From assembly GCA_025057315.1 (NCBI GenBank), contig JANWXW010000153.1:52967-116966 (forward strand): 64,000 bases of DNA, in the 5' to 3' direction. The notes below the pieces were generated by a model. That model saw nothing but the letters and a program-made list of their open reading frames with translations, was not told where the DNA came from and ran no database searches. A program made the translations under genes and the position numbers. Below, in pieces: positions 45,895 through 54,699 of the stretch (position 1 is the first letter of the stretch; each line of letters opens with the position of its first letter). The stretch comes from Myxococcota bacterium (GTDB lineage: Bacteria > Myxococcota_A > Polyangia > Palsa-1104 > JAEUJZ01).

Positions 45895-47515
45895 CGGGCT
45901 CGCCATGAAAGGCCGGAAAGCGCAGCTTGAGCAGGCGATCCACCACACACCCCGCCAGCTGGTCATCGCTCAGGGCGGCGGTGGCCTCGCGGACGCGGCC
46001 CGTCGGTGCAATGACCAAGTCCACCGCCAGCCGCCGGGGCGGACCTTCCTCGGGTGGAAAGCAGCGCGCCAGCTGCGGTCCGGCGCTGAGCATCACCGGG
46101 TTGACGGCCTCAATGGTCAGCGCTTCGGCCGACGGCGGAGGCGGGGTCTCCCGGGAGCGCCGCTCTTCCTTCTTGGCCGGCGGGGGGCGGACGTTCCGCG
46201 GCGGCTCAGGCTCGGTGCGGGGCGGGTTGTTTTGCGGCTCGGCAGCCCTGGCGGGAGCCAGCGTCTGGGCCAGCGGCACCGACGGAACAGTCGGACGCAT
46301 CTCGCGGTAGGCGATGTACGCCATCGCCCCGCCCATGGCCAGTCCGCCTGCGAGCACCGCGGCCCAGGCCAGCGGACGCACAGCCCGTTTCTGCGGGAGC
46401 GAGGGCACCGGCTCCTCGGAGGCAACGTCCGCCTCTGCGGCAGGTGGCTCCGCTGCGTTAGCGGATGGCGGCGGCGCGGCAGCGGGCAAGGCGGCCTCTG
46501 CGACAGAGCTCCCTGCGGCCTCGGACCGGGCCTGCTGGCGTGCGGACGGCGGAAGCTCGCCCCCAGCGCGGACTCGCCCCGACAGCTCGCTCCACAGCGG
46601 CAACGTCACCTGGCCGTCGTAGACGGAGGCCAGCGCCTCGGCAAGCTGCAGCGCCGTCTGGTAGCGATCCTCGGGCCGCAGCGCACAGCAGGTCTGGATG
46701 ATGGTCTCCAGGGCCGCCGGCAGCCCCCGTTGCACCAGGCGCAGCGGCGGCAACTGGGCGGTCATGATGAGCTGCCGCTTCTGCTCGAAGCTCTGGGCTT
46801 CAAACAGCTTATAGCCTGTCAGACACTCGTAGAGCAGCACGCCCACGGAAAAGATGTCCGAGCGGGCATCCACCTGGTGCGATTCACCCCGCGCCTGCTC
46901 GGGCGACATGTAGGAAGGCGAGCCCAGCAGGCGGCCGCTCTCGGTGATGTCCGACTCGTCCAGGATCTTAGACAGCCCGAAGTCCAGCACCTTGAGCACG
47001 ATGTCGCTGTCGTCCTCGCCACCGCTGGCGTGCGTGAGGAATAGGTTCTCTGGCTTCAGGTCGCGGTGGATGACCCCACGGCGGTGCGCGGTGTGCAGCG
47101 CATCGCACAGCTCGGTCATCAGACGCACGGCAAGCTGTGGCGGCAGCGGCCCTCGCTCCAGGCGCTGGCGCAACGTCTCCCCCGTGACCAGCTCCATGAC
47201 GATGTAGGGCCAGGAGTTGGCATCGTCGCGAAAGTCCGTGATGGAAACGATGTGCGGATGTCCCAGCTGGAATGCGCTCTGCGCTTCGCGCCGAAAGCGG
47301 GCCCGCAGCTCCGGGTTGGACACCAGGTAGGGATGCAGGAACTTCACCGCACACGGCCGCTGCACGTGCAGGTGCCAGGCGGCACAGACCACCCCCACCC
47401 CCCCATAGCCAAGCACCCGGTCGATGCGGTACGTGCCGTCCAGCACGTCGCCAGGCTGGGGCTGTCTGCGTATCGGACCCGCCCGGGGAGACGGGCTCTG
47501 GGTTTCGTCGTTCAT
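45857..47515 (-). CDS. Ser/Thr protein kinase with TM segment and TonB-like tail
   Basis: A 552-residue kinase. The Gly loop is GYGGVG (36-41), the ATP lysine K58 (AVK), and the catalytic loop HRDLKPEN (150-157) and DFG (178-180) are present. These are the Hanks-type features. A Pro/Ala-rich linker precedes a transmembrane helix near residue 390 (AVLAGGLAMGGAMAYIAY). The extracytoplasmic end resembles an AgmX/TonB C-terminal fold (LARCFPPEEG, VDLVIAPTGRVREA, VVDRLLKLRFPAF). The ATG at 47515 was chosen, as longer frames lack sense. It may feed the FHA regulator system. Confidence 0.92.
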   Translation of the reverse strand: MNDETQSPSPRAGPIRRQPQPGDVLDGTYRIDRVLGYGGVGVVCAAWHLHVQRPCAVKFLHPYLVSNPELRARFRREAQSAFQLGHPHIVSITDFRDDANSWPYIVMELVTGETLRQRLERGPLPPQLAVRLMTELCDALHTAHRRGVIHRDLKPENLFLTHASGGEDDSDIVLKVLDFGLSKILDESDITESGRLLGSPSYMSPEQARGESHQVDARSDIFSVGVLLYECLTGYKLFEAQSFEQKRQLIMTAQLPPLRLVQRGLPAALETIIQTCCALRPEDRYQTALQLAEALASVYDGQVTLPLWSELSGRVRAGGELPPSARQQARSEAAGSSVAEAALPAAAPPPSANAAEPPAAEADVASEEPVPSLPQKRAVRPLAWAAVLAGGLAMGGAMAYIAYREMRPTVPSVPLAQTLAPARAAEPQNNPPRTEPEPPRNVRPPPAKKEERRSRETPPPPSAEALTIEAVNPVMLSAGPQLARCFPPEEGPPRRLAVDLVIAPTGRVREATAALSDDQLAGCVVDRLLKLRFPAFHGEPVSVHFEYVNMQR

Positions 47516-47635
47516 TCCGGCGGAACGTTCGGCCGCGATATCGATAGCGTACCATGCATACGCCGCCCTCCATAGCCCCCCCTCTATAGTCCCTTCCTCC
47601 TTGACTGAACACAATATCAGATCCTAGGATGAGGC

Positions 47636-48664
47636 GTGCGCCCGCGGCCGCTGCGCAACCCGCCCTCCCGCTACCACCACACGCTCGTCGAGTACCTGGA
47701 CCACGAGCCCCCACCGCTCAGCGCCGTGCAGGTGCTCCACGACCAGAGCCGCAGCATCCTGTCACGCAACGACAGCCCGGACCTGGGTTTCTCCTGGAGC
47801 GTCAACCCCTACCGCGGCTGCCTGCACGCCTGCGCGTACTGCTACGCCCGACCCTATCACGAGTACCTGGACCTGGGCGCCGGCACGGACTTCGAGACCC
47901 AGATTGTGGTCAAGCCCGAGGCGCCGGCGCTGCTCCGCCAGGCCTTCGAGCGGCCCGACTGGACCGGCGAGCTGATCGTGTTCAGCGGCGTGACCGACTG
48001 CTACCAGCCCCTGGAGGCATCGCTGCGGCTGACCCGCGGCTGTCTGCAGGTGTGCGTCGAATACCAGAACCCCGTGGCGATCGTGACCAAGGCTCCGCTC
48101 ATCGAGCGGGACATCGATCTGCTGCTCGAGCTGACCCGCCACGCCCGCGCGCACGTGCGCATCAGCATCCCGTTCTGGGATGCGGAGACGGCGCGCGCCC
48201 TGGAGCCCTTTGTCGCCACACCGCAGCGGCGCCTGCGCACCATCGAGCGCCTCGCTGCCGCCGGCATCTCGGTCGGGGTGAATGTGGCCCCGATCATCCC
48301 CGGCCTCAACGACCAAGACCTGCCCAAGGTGCTGCAGGCCGCTCGCAGCGCAGGGGCCACCCAGGCGGGCTACACCCTGTTGCGCCTGCCCGGGCCGGTC
48401 CAGACCGTGTTTACCGAGCGCCTGCAGGCGGCGCTGCCGCTGCGTGCCGAGCGGGTGTTGCATCGCATCCGCCAGACCCGCGGCGGCCACCTCGACGACA
48501 GCCGCTTCGGCCTCCGCCACAGCGGCCAGGGCGAATATGCCCGCTTTATCGGCCAGCTCTTCGAGCAGACCGCGCGGCGTCTGGGCTATCAGCTAGAGCC
48601 TGCCGCGCCGGTGCCCACCACCTTCCGCCGGCCACAGCGCCGGCAGCTGGAGCTTTTCTCATAG
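47636..48664 (+). CDS. Radical SAM protein of the PA0069 family
   Basis: A 342-residue protein with the radical SAM cluster in GCLHACAYCYARP (Cys62, Cys66, Cys69), giving a 4Fe-4S cluster. The preceding NPYRGC motif marks the PA0069 family, related to spore photoproduct lyase. The TIM-barrel half extends to the FSGVTDCYQPLE and VAPIIPGLND motifs. The GTG start at 47636 is close to the divergent kinase gene. The reaction is not known; a nucleic-acid or metabolite repair role is a guess. It begins just before MurB in the same direction. Confidence 0.9.
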   Translation: MRPRPLRNPPSRYHHTLVEYLDHEPPPLSAVQVLHDQSRSILSRNDSPDLGFSWSVNPYRGCLHACAYCYARPYHEYLDLGAGTDFETQIVVKPEAPALLRQAFERPDWTGELIVFSGVTDCYQPLEASLRLTRGCLQVCVEYQNPVAIVTKAPLIERDIDLLLELTRHARAHVRISIPFWDAETARALEPFVATPQRRLRTIERLAAAGISVGVNVAPIIPGLNDQDLPKVLQAARSAGATQAGYTLLRLPGPVQTVFTERLQAALPLRAERVLHRIRQTRGGHLDDSRFGLRHSGQGEYARFIGQLFEQTARRLGYQLEPAAPVPTTFRRPQRRQLELFS

Positions 48665-48709
48665 GCCGGCCGCCTCCCAGCCCCGTCCGCTCTGCTATGC
48701 TGGGCCCGC

Positions 48710-49777
48710 GTGATTGTGCATCACCATGTCCCGCTGGCCTCGTGCTGCACCCTGGAGCTGGGCGGTCCAGCTCGCTACCTGACCGAAGCCACCGACGAAG
48801 CTCATGTGCGCCAGGCCCTGCGCTGGGCGGCGGCACGGCAGCTGCCAGTGGCTCTGCTGGGAGGCGGCTCCAACGTCGTCATCTCCGACGAGGGTTTCAA
48901 CGGCCTGGTGGTCTTGCTGTCGCTGCGCGGCGTGACCCTGCGCGCCGCTGGGGACTGCGTGCTGGTGACCGCGGCGGCGGGCGAGCCGTGGGACCCGCTG
49001 GTGGCCCGCTGTGTCCAGCACGGCCTGGCTGGCCTGGAGTGCCTCTCGGGCATCCCCGGCACCGCCGGCGCGACGCCCATCCAGAACGTGGGCGCCTATG
49101 GCCAGGAGATCTCCGGGGTGCTGCAGCGCGTGCGCGTCCTGGATCGGATGACCCTGGACATTGAGGAGATCGGCCCGGAGGGCTGCGCTCTGGGATACCG
49201 CGACAGCCGCTTCAAGCGCGAGCCAGAGCGCTACGTCGTGCTGTCGGTGACCTTTGCCCTGCGCCCTGGTGCCCCGTCGGTGTTGCGCCACGATGAGCTG
49301 GCCCGCTCCCTGGGGCCAGGTCCGGCCCCCCTGCCTGCGGTTCGCGAGGCCGTGCTGCGGCTGCGCCGCGGCAAGTCGATGGTCCTAGACCCGCGGGACG
49401 AGAACCGCCGCAGCGTCGGCTCCTTCTTCGTCAACCCGGTGCTGTCTGCCGGCCACGTCGCCGACATCCAGGAGCGCGCCCTGCGCCTGGGTCTGGTCCG
49501 TGCTCCCGACGAGATCCCCTGCTATCCGGTAGCCCCAGGTCAGGTGAAGCTGCCGGCTGCGTGGCTCATTGAGCGCTCTGGCATCCACCGGGGTCTGCGG
49601 CGCGGTCCGGTGGGCGTCTCGTCCCGGCACGCCCTGGCGCTGGTACACCACGGAGGTGGCCGGACCGCCGACCTCATCGCGCTCGCCCGCGAAGTCCAGC
49701 GCGCCGTCGAGGACCGCTTCGGGGTCCACCTGGTGCCCGAACCGGTGTTCCTGGGCTTCCCAGCCCCTCCGCTGTAG
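48710..49777 (+). CDS. murB: UDP-N-acetylenolpyruvoylglucosamine reductase
   Basis: MurB reduces the enolpyruvyl ether of UDP-GlcNAc to UDP-MurNAc using FAD and NADPH, an early step of peptidoglycan synthesis. The 355-residue protein has the FAD/PP-binding LGGGSNVV, the YRDSRFK motif, the catalytic Ser in SVGSFFVNP and the Glu of PEPVFLG. YRDS with its Tyr fits type I (E. coli-like) MurB. The GTG at 48710 is the only start near the normal N-terminus. It is 45 bases from the radical SAM gene. It is not in a dcw cluster here. Confidence 0.95.
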   Translation: MIVHHHVPLASCCTLELGGPARYLTEATDEAHVRQALRWAAARQLPVALLGGGSNVVISDEGFNGLVVLLSLRGVTLRAAGDCVLVTAAAGEPWDPLVARCVQHGLAGLECLSGIPGTAGATPIQNVGAYGQEISGVLQRVRVLDRMTLDIEEIGPEGCALGYRDSRFKREPERYVVLSVTFALRPGAPSVLRHDELARSLGPGPAPLPAVREAVLRLRRGKSMVLDPRDENRRSVGSFFVNPVLSAGHVADIQERALRLGLVRAPDEIPCYPVAPGQVKLPAAWLIERSGIHRGLRRGPVGVSSRHALALVHHGGGRTADLIALAREVQRAVEDRFGVHLVPEPVFLGFPAPPL

Positions 49778-49782
49778 GGGGA

Positions 49783-50466
49783 CTACAGCTCGTCCGCGGC
49801 GGCCACATCCAGCAGGGCCAGCGTCACGCCCGGTGGCTGCTCTGCGGCCGGACCGCCAAAACGCGCCTCGGCAAAGGCCTGCCCGTGCTGGGCATGTGCC
49901 TCGGCGCAGGCGAGCATGAGCGGCACCAGCGCCCCCTGCTGCACGGCCGACATCTGCCACAGCGCGGCCAGGCCGCCCAGGGCCAGACCGACGCCCGCGG
50001 AGGTGCCCACCAGCGCACCGGCCGTGGCATGCAGCTCCACCGTGCCGCCTCCCATCTGGCCGCGGAGGCCGTTCTGGTCTAGGCGCAGGGCGAAGTCGGT
50101 CTCGCCGAGGCTGCCGCTGAACAGCCGGGCCGGCCCAGCGCGGCCCACCCAGATCTCGGTCTCCAGCTGCGCCACGCGTCCTTCAAGTAGGCTGGTCCCC
50201 CCTTGGTGCGACACCTGTAAGTCCACCTGCGAGCCGCAGACCCGTCCGCGCATTCGCCCACCCGGCCCGCGTCCTGCGGTGTCGTCGAGGAGCCCGCCCT
50301 GGTGGCGCAGCCGGTAGGGCCGGCCGGTCAGGATCACGTCCTGCGGCGCCTCGGAGCCGGGGTGCACGGGCCGTCCAGGCCCGGATGAGGTCGCAGCGCA
50401 GCCCAGCGCCATGGCCGGGACCAGGGGCAGCAGCCAGCTTCGGATAACGTGGTGCATGTGAGGCAT
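49783..50466 (-). CDS. Uncharacterised lipoprotein
   Basis: A 227-residue protein. The leader ends in a lipobox MALGC near residue 23. The mature part is mostly beta-rich, with short repeats of VxLQVSHQGG and LETEIWVGR type, then a Gly/Ala-rich helical segment (TSAGVGLALGGLAALWQMS) that could be a membrane-associated helix. No family recognised. It is convergent with murB and divergent from the sulfur transport genes. The start at 50466 has AGTCCCTC upstream, which is a poor ribosome site. Confidence 0.55.
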   Translation of the reverse strand: MPHMHHVIRSWLLPLVPAMALGCAATSSGPGRPVHPGSEAPQDVILTGRPYRLRHQGGLLDDTAGRGPGGRMRGRVCGSQVDLQVSHQGGTSLLEGRVAQLETEIWVGRAGPARLFSGSLGETDFALRLDQNGLRGQMGGGTVELHATAGALVGTSAGVGLALGGLAALWQMSAVQQGALVPLMLACAEAHAQHGQAFAEARFGGPAAEQPPGVTLALLDVAAADEL

Positions 50467-50647
50467 AGAGGGACTCCTTGGGGTGTGTAGCCAGGCTAAA
50501 GTCCCTGGTGGCCCCCGTCGAAAAACCGCCCCATCCCTGCCGGCCCGGGCGAAAAACTTGACCCTTGTGCCCCTTGACTAGGGTCTCCCCCTCCGTCACC
50601 ATGCTGCGGCGGCTTTGCCGTGGGCTGTCTCCGCCCTTTTGGAAGGA

Positions 50648-51439
50648 ATGGGAAATCCAGATTCCATGCTGGTCCTCGCCGCCGTGCTCTCTGCCGCCAT
50701 CGGCCTGGTGCTCGGCCTGCTGGGCGGAGGCGGTTCCATCCTCATGCTCCCGCTGCTGGTGCATGTGGTTCGCCTGGAGGCCAGGCCCGCCATCGCCAGC
50801 TCGCTGCTCGTGGTGGGCGTCACCAGCCTCATCGGGGCTGCAGCCCATGCCCGCGCCGGTCGGGTGCGCTATGGCATCGGGGTTGTCTTTGGCGCGGGGG
50901 CCATGGCCGGTGCTTACCTGGGGGGGCGGCTGGCACGCTGGGTGCCGGACCAGGTGCTCCTGGCCCTCTTTGCTGTCCTCATGCTGGTGACCGCAGCGGC
51001 CATGCTGCGCCGTCCGGCGGCCCCGGTCCGTTCGCCCCGCGGCCCCTCTGTGGCCGGCTCGCTCGGCCTGGGCGCCTGTGTCGGGGTGGTGGCAGGACTG
51101 GTCGGGGCTGGCGGGGGCTTTCTGATCGTCCCGGCCCTGGTGCTCGTGGGGGGCCTGGAGATGCCCGAAGCGGTCGGGACCTCGCTCCTGGTCATTGCCC
51201 TGCAGTCGGGTGCCGGCCTGGCCGGCCAGCTGGCCCACACCCAGATCGAGCTGCCCCTGCTGGCGGTCCTGGGCAGTTGCGCCGTGCTAGGGACCCTGGT
51301 CGGCACCTGGCTGAGCCGCCGGCTGCGTCCGGTGGCCCTGCGCCGGGCCTTTGCCTGGCTGGTCCTGGCCGTGGGCGTGCTATTTTTGGGTGACGTCCTT
51401 CGTCGAGTGCTGTCAGGCTTAGGAGGGCATCCCAGATGA
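50648..51439 (+). CDS. TauE/SafE-type sulfite exporter family membrane protein
   Basis: A 263-residue protein with about eight transmembrane helices. The N-terminal motif GLVLGLLGGGGSILMLPLL matches the TauE/SafE family. A second similar motif GLVGAGGGFLIVPALVL occurs in the middle, giving the internal duplication typical of the family. Starts at 50615 (TTG), 50648 and 50666 are all possible. Its stop overlaps the next ATG as ATGA. In this setting it probably moves sulfite, thiosulfate or a related sulfur species. It may also act with the YeeE-type proteins downstream. Confidence 0.85.
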   Translation: MGNPDSMLVLAAVLSAAIGLVLGLLGGGGSILMLPLLVHVVRLEARPAIASSLLVVGVTSLIGAAAHARAGRVRYGIGVVFGAGAMAGAYLGGRLARWVPDQVLLALFAVLMLVTAAAMLRRPAAPVRSPRGPSVAGSLGLGACVGVVAGLVGAGGGFLIVPALVLVGGLEMPEAVGTSLLVIALQSGAGLAGQLAHTQIELPLLAVLGSCAVLGTLVGTWLSRRLRPVALRRAFAWLVLAVGVLFLGDVLRRVLSGLGGHPR

Positions 51440-51876
51440 TCTCGCCGCACGTTGCGCCCGCAAGCGCCCTGGCTGGGGGCGTGCTGCTGGGCCTGTCCGC
51501 TTCTCTTCTGCTCCTGCTCAACGGCCGCATCGCGGGCATCAGCGGCATCTTCGGCGGCCTGCTGCTGCCCGGCACGACGGATCGCCCCTGGCGCGCCTGG
51601 TTTGTGGCTGGGCTGCTGCTGGCCGGTCTGGCCTTCGTGTGGCTCCGCCCGGAGGCCTTTGCCACCGTCGGGGACATCCCGCTGACCACCGCCGCCCTGG
51701 CGGGCCTGCTGGTGGGGTTCGGCACCCGCACCGGCAGCGGCTGTACCAGTGGCCATGGCATCTGCGGCTTGGCGCGCCTGTCGCGCCGGTCTGTGGCCGC
51801 CACCCTGACCTTTATGTCCACCGGCGCGGCGACGGTCTTCGTGATGCGCCACCTGCTTGGGGGGAGCCACCCATGA
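51436..51876 (+). CDS. YeeE/YedE-type half transporter A
   Basis: A 146-residue membrane protein with about four helices. The motif TRTGSGCTSGHGICGL is the YeeE/YedE (DUF395) signature, with the conserved Cys that is thought to relay thiosulfate or sulfide. Start ATG overlaps the TauE stop (ATGA). In YeeE of other bacteria the two halves are one protein; here they are separate, as in the PmpA/PmpB pair. It likely pairs with the gene at 51873. Confidence 0.9.
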   Translation: MISPHVAPASALAGGVLLGLSASLLLLLNGRIAGISGIFGGLLLPGTTDRPWRAWFVAGLLLAGLAFVWLRPEAFATVGDIPLTTAALAGLLVGFGTRTGSGCTSGHGICGLARLSRRSVAATLTFMSTGAATVFVMRHLLGGSHP

Positions 51877-52301
51877 GGGCGCAGCTGGCGGCGCTGCTAG
51901 CGGGGCTGCTCTTTGGGGTCGGGCTGTGCCTGGCGGGCATGACCCAGCCCCGCAAGATCATTGAGTTTCTCGATTTCGCGGGCAGCTGGGACCCGAGCCT
52001 GGCCCTGGTGATGCTCGGGGCGCTCGGGGTCCATGCCCCACTGCAAGCCCTCATCCGCCGACGGCCGGCCCCGGTGCTGGACGCCTGCTTCCATGTGCCC
52101 GGGCCACGACCCATCGATCGCAAGCTGCTGGCTGGGTCGGCCCTCTTTGGCGTCGGCTGGGGCCTGGCTGGTTTTTGTCCCGGACCGGCCCTGGTGAGCC
52201 TGCCCTCGCTGCAGGCCTCGGCTTGGGTCTTCGTCGGCGCCATGGCGGCGGGCATGCTCTTGCAGCACGTCCTGGTCAGCCGGGGGGGCATGGCGGCCTG
52301 A
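51873..52301 (+). CDS. YeeE/YedE-type half transporter B
   Basis: A 142-residue membrane protein with about four helices. GVGWGLAGFCPGPALVS is the second YeeE/YedE repeat with its Cys. GVGLCLAGMTQP near the N-terminus is the DUF6691-type start. The ATG overlaps the stop of the A half as ATGA, so the two halves are coupled in translation. Together with TauE it forms a three-gene unit for sulfur uptake or export. Confidence 0.9.
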   Translation: MRAQLAALLAGLLFGVGLCLAGMTQPRKIIEFLDFAGSWDPSLALVMLGALGVHAPLQALIRRRPAPVLDACFHVPGPRPIDRKLLAGSALFGVGWGLAGFCPGPALVSLPSLQASAWVFVGAMAAGMLLQHVLVSRGGMAA

Positions 52302-52353
52302 GGCTTGCGCGCCGGCGGCGTGCGGTCCGAAGCGCGGTGGGCTACGCTCTAGC

Positions 52354-53310
52354 ATGGCCCAGACGTTCCTGTTGCGCCGTGGTGGCATCCTGTGCTGTGT
52401 CGCGTTGTGCTGCCTGCCCCTGGGGCCCGCCGGCTGTGCCATCTCCGACCACACCATCCGAGGGGTAGGACGCAGCGGCGTGCGGGGTGCCGTCATGGGG
52501 CTAGGCGACAGCGGCACCGAGCTGCGCGCCGCCATCCGCGACGTTCTGCTCCAGGACGATCTGCTTCAGCGCATTGCCGAGCGCTTCACCCGCGGGGCCC
52601 TGGTGGGGCTGTCTGAGCAGGAGCAGACCGAGCGCATGCGCGCCCTGGGAGCGGCTCTGTCCGAGGCGCTCAAAGAGCGCGGCAACGAGGTCGTCAAGGT
52701 CTACCTAGAGAGCGCGGGCACCCAGCTGGAAGAGACGTTGGGCCGCGTGGCGTCCGACTCTCTGGCGCGCATCGATGCCGCCGTCAAGGGGCTCATCAGC
52801 CAGGAGCTGACGACCGCCACGCAGCGTCTGATTCGCCGCAACGCCGAGACGCTGGCGCAGGTGCTGGCTGCTGAGCTAGAGGGCGCACTCGGGCGCAGCC
52901 TGGAGCGGGCCGGTGCTCAGGTGGCGCGGTCGCTGGTGCGCCAGACCATGAGCGAGCTGCGCTCGGCCGATAGCCAGCGTACTCTGCGCGACCTCATCCA
53001 GGCCGTCTCGCGCGACGCGGTAAGCGGCCTGGGCCAGGGTCTGCGTGCCGAGCTGGAGGACACATCGACGCGCGCCGCCCTGACCGCTGCCCTGGTGTCC
53101 CTGGCGACGCTGCTGCTGCTGGGCGTGGTGGCGCTGCTCGTTCTTGTGCACCAGTACCGGCAGAGCACCACCGCGCTGGCGATCATCGCGCAGAAGATCA
53201 ACGAGGCCTCCCCCCAGGCCCCCCAGCTCAAGGAGGCCATCCGCGAAGGCGCCCGGCGCAACCACGTCGATGGCTGGCTGAGTGCTTTCCTGAAGAACCG
53301 GGGGCTGTAA
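52354..53310 (+). CDS. Helical lipoprotein with C-terminal transmembrane helix
   Basis: A 318-residue protein. The leader ends in GPAGC, a lipobox, near residue 28. The next 200 residues are amphipathic helices with many Ala, Glu, Arg and Leu, probably coiled-coil. A transmembrane helix lies near residues 245-270 (ALVSLATLLLLGVVALLVLV) and the C-terminus is a helical tail. The dual anchoring may span the periplasm. No family recognised. It follows the sulfur transporter genes by 52 bases but has its own G-rich gap. Confidence 0.6.
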   Translation: MAQTFLLRRGGILCCVALCCLPLGPAGCAISDHTIRGVGRSGVRGAVMGLGDSGTELRAAIRDVLLQDDLLQRIAERFTRGALVGLSEQEQTERMRALGAALSEALKERGNEVVKVYLESAGTQLEETLGRVASDSLARIDAAVKGLISQELTTATQRLIRRNAETLAQVLAAELEGALGRSLERAGAQVARSLVRQTMSELRSADSQRTLRDLIQAVSRDAVSGLGQGLRAELEDTSTRAALTAALVSLATLLLLGVVALLVLVHQYRQSTTALAIIAQKINEASPQAPQLKEAIREGARRNHVDGWLSAFLKNRGL

Positions 53311-53345
53311 GGCCCGCCGCCGGCCGCTGTGTCCCTGCAACCCGG

Positions 53346-53474
53346 TTGCAGAGACAGCTCGGGCCCTAACGCTGCAGGGCGCTCTTCTAACGATTGACTC
53401 TATCGATTGACCACCTGCTGAGATGCTCCACCACCGCCTTGCAGAGACAGCTCGGGCCCTAACGCTGCAGGGCG
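53346..53474. repeat. Exact 36-base direct repeat between two convergent genes
   Basis: A 36-base unit starting TTGCAGAGACAGCTCGGGCC occurs at 53346-53381 and exactly at 53439-53474 (spacing 93). Each contains GCCCT and AGGGC arms that could form a short hairpin. It also sits beside the perfect palindrome CTGCAACCCGGTTGCAG at 53335-53351. Two copies only, so not a CRISPR array. It may be a double terminator element. Confidence 0.85.
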
Positions 53475-53477
53475 AAG

Positions 53478-54344
53478 CTAGAAGTAGACCGCCACGCCCA
53501 GGCGGAACTGCACGCCCAGGTGGTTTTGCATGGGGTAGAACGGCTTGCCATTGATCGACACCGTGGCCGCCACGGCCTCCTCCGGCGCGGTCAGCCGCAG
53601 GCGGCCCACGCCGCGCACATCGGCTGTCAGGCCCACGCGGTGGCCCAGGCGCACCTCCAGCCCGCCGCCGGCCTGGCCCTCCACGAACCAAGCGTTGTCA
53701 TAGGCGTGGATGAAGTCCAGCCGGGCGTAGTCTATGCCCGTGGCCAGCACGAAGTAGGGCGACACCACCCAGTCGGGCAGCCCGATGTGCAGCCGGGTCC
53801 CGAAGGTCACCGGCACGTCCAGCCGCGCAAAGCCCTGGTCCACGGTGCGCTGGTACTCGCCCGCCACCTCTAGCGCCACCCGGCGCGAGACGCGGAACAG
53901 CAGCTCGCCGCCGAAGCCCAGATGGCCGGACTGCTCGATGCGATCTGTGTTCAGGATGCCGGCAAAGCGGGCCCCCAGGCCCACCCGCTGGCGCCAGGCC
54001 GGGCGCTCCACCAGCCGCGGGGGCGGCAGCGACGCGGACGCGGACTGCACCACCACCTGCGGCGGCGTGGGCGGCGGCTGCACATACACCGGAGGCGGCT
54101 GCACCACCACCTGCGGCGGCGTGGGCGGCGGCTGCACATACACCGGAGGCGGCTGCACGTACACCGCAGGGGGGTGCACCACCGGCGGCGGTGGCAGGAT
54201 CACCTGCGGCCGCACCCACAGGCGCCCCCAGCGCAGGGGGGGTGGGTGGATCAAGATCTGGGCGCTGATCTGGGCGCTCGCCTCCACCGGGAGGGCGCTG
54301 AGCACGGTCGCTGCCACCAGGCCAGGGAGCCAGGCACGTCGCAT
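53478..54344 (-). CDS. Outer-membrane beta-barrel protein with proline repeat
   Basis: A 288-residue protein. The ATG at 54344 follows AAAGGA and gives a Sec leader MRRAWLPGLVAATVLSALPVEASA. Residues 40-100 are a Pro-rich tract of VYVQPPPxxPPQVVVQ units encoded by 54-base tandem repeats. The remaining 180 residues alternate beta strands with a C-terminal Phe (VQFRLGVAVYF), as in small outer-membrane barrels. Its longer open frame up to 54983 is spurious. Function unknown; an envelope pore or surface protein is likely. Confidence 0.8.
   Translation of the reverse strand: MRRAWLPGLVAATVLSALPVEASAQISAQILIHPPPLRWGRLWVRPQVILPPPPVVHPPAVYVQPPPVYVQPPPTPPQVVVQPPPVYVQPPPTPPQVVVQSASASLPPPRLVERPAWRQRVGLGARFAGILNTDRIEQSGHLGFGGELLFRVSRRVALEVAGEYQRTVDQGFARLDVPVTFGTRLHIGLPDWVVSPYFVLATGIDYARLDFIHAYDNAWFVEGQAGGGLEVRLGHRVGLTADVRGVGRLRLTAPEEAVAATVSINGKPFYPMQNHLGVQFRLGVAVYF
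54045..54160. repeat. Two 54-base tandem repeats in the OM barrel gene
   Basis: Units at 54045-54098 and 54099-54152 are identical in most positions and a third, partial copy follows. They encode the Pro-rich VYVQPPPTPPQVVVQ stretch. Copy number may vary between strains, which would change the length of the periplasmic spacer. Confidence 0.8.
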
Positions 54345-54699
54345 GGGCTGTGTTCCTTTTGTCATCGCCTTGTCGTCGCCATCCCCCCTCCATTGCACCC
54401 TTTGTGCCACCAGCCAGGCCTTGCTCTCCGACGCAGCGGGCGCACGCGGGCGGCGCTCGGGCTGCTTCTGCGAACCACCATTCACACCCACCCCGTGAAC
54501 GCTCCAGGTCCCGCCAGGGAGCCCGTGGCCGCTTGCGTGTTCGGGCGTCGTGGTTATTTCATGTTCAGCAGCTCCAGGCCAGGGAGCGGGGCGCCGGGCG
54601 GGTCGGGCCACCGGGGCTGAAGAGGCGAACACGACGAGGCCGGCCGCGGGCCCAGGGGGGAGGAGTCGGCTCGTCGCGGACGGCCAGGAGGAAGTGAGC

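Noticed and set aside
53346..53474. Two 36-base repeats suggesting a CRISPR array
   Set aside because: Only two copies, a 57-base spacer and no cas genes nearby.
52876..53691. Minus-strand frame across the repeat and two genes
   Set aside because: It runs antisense to two well-supported genes and has the composition of a shadow frame.
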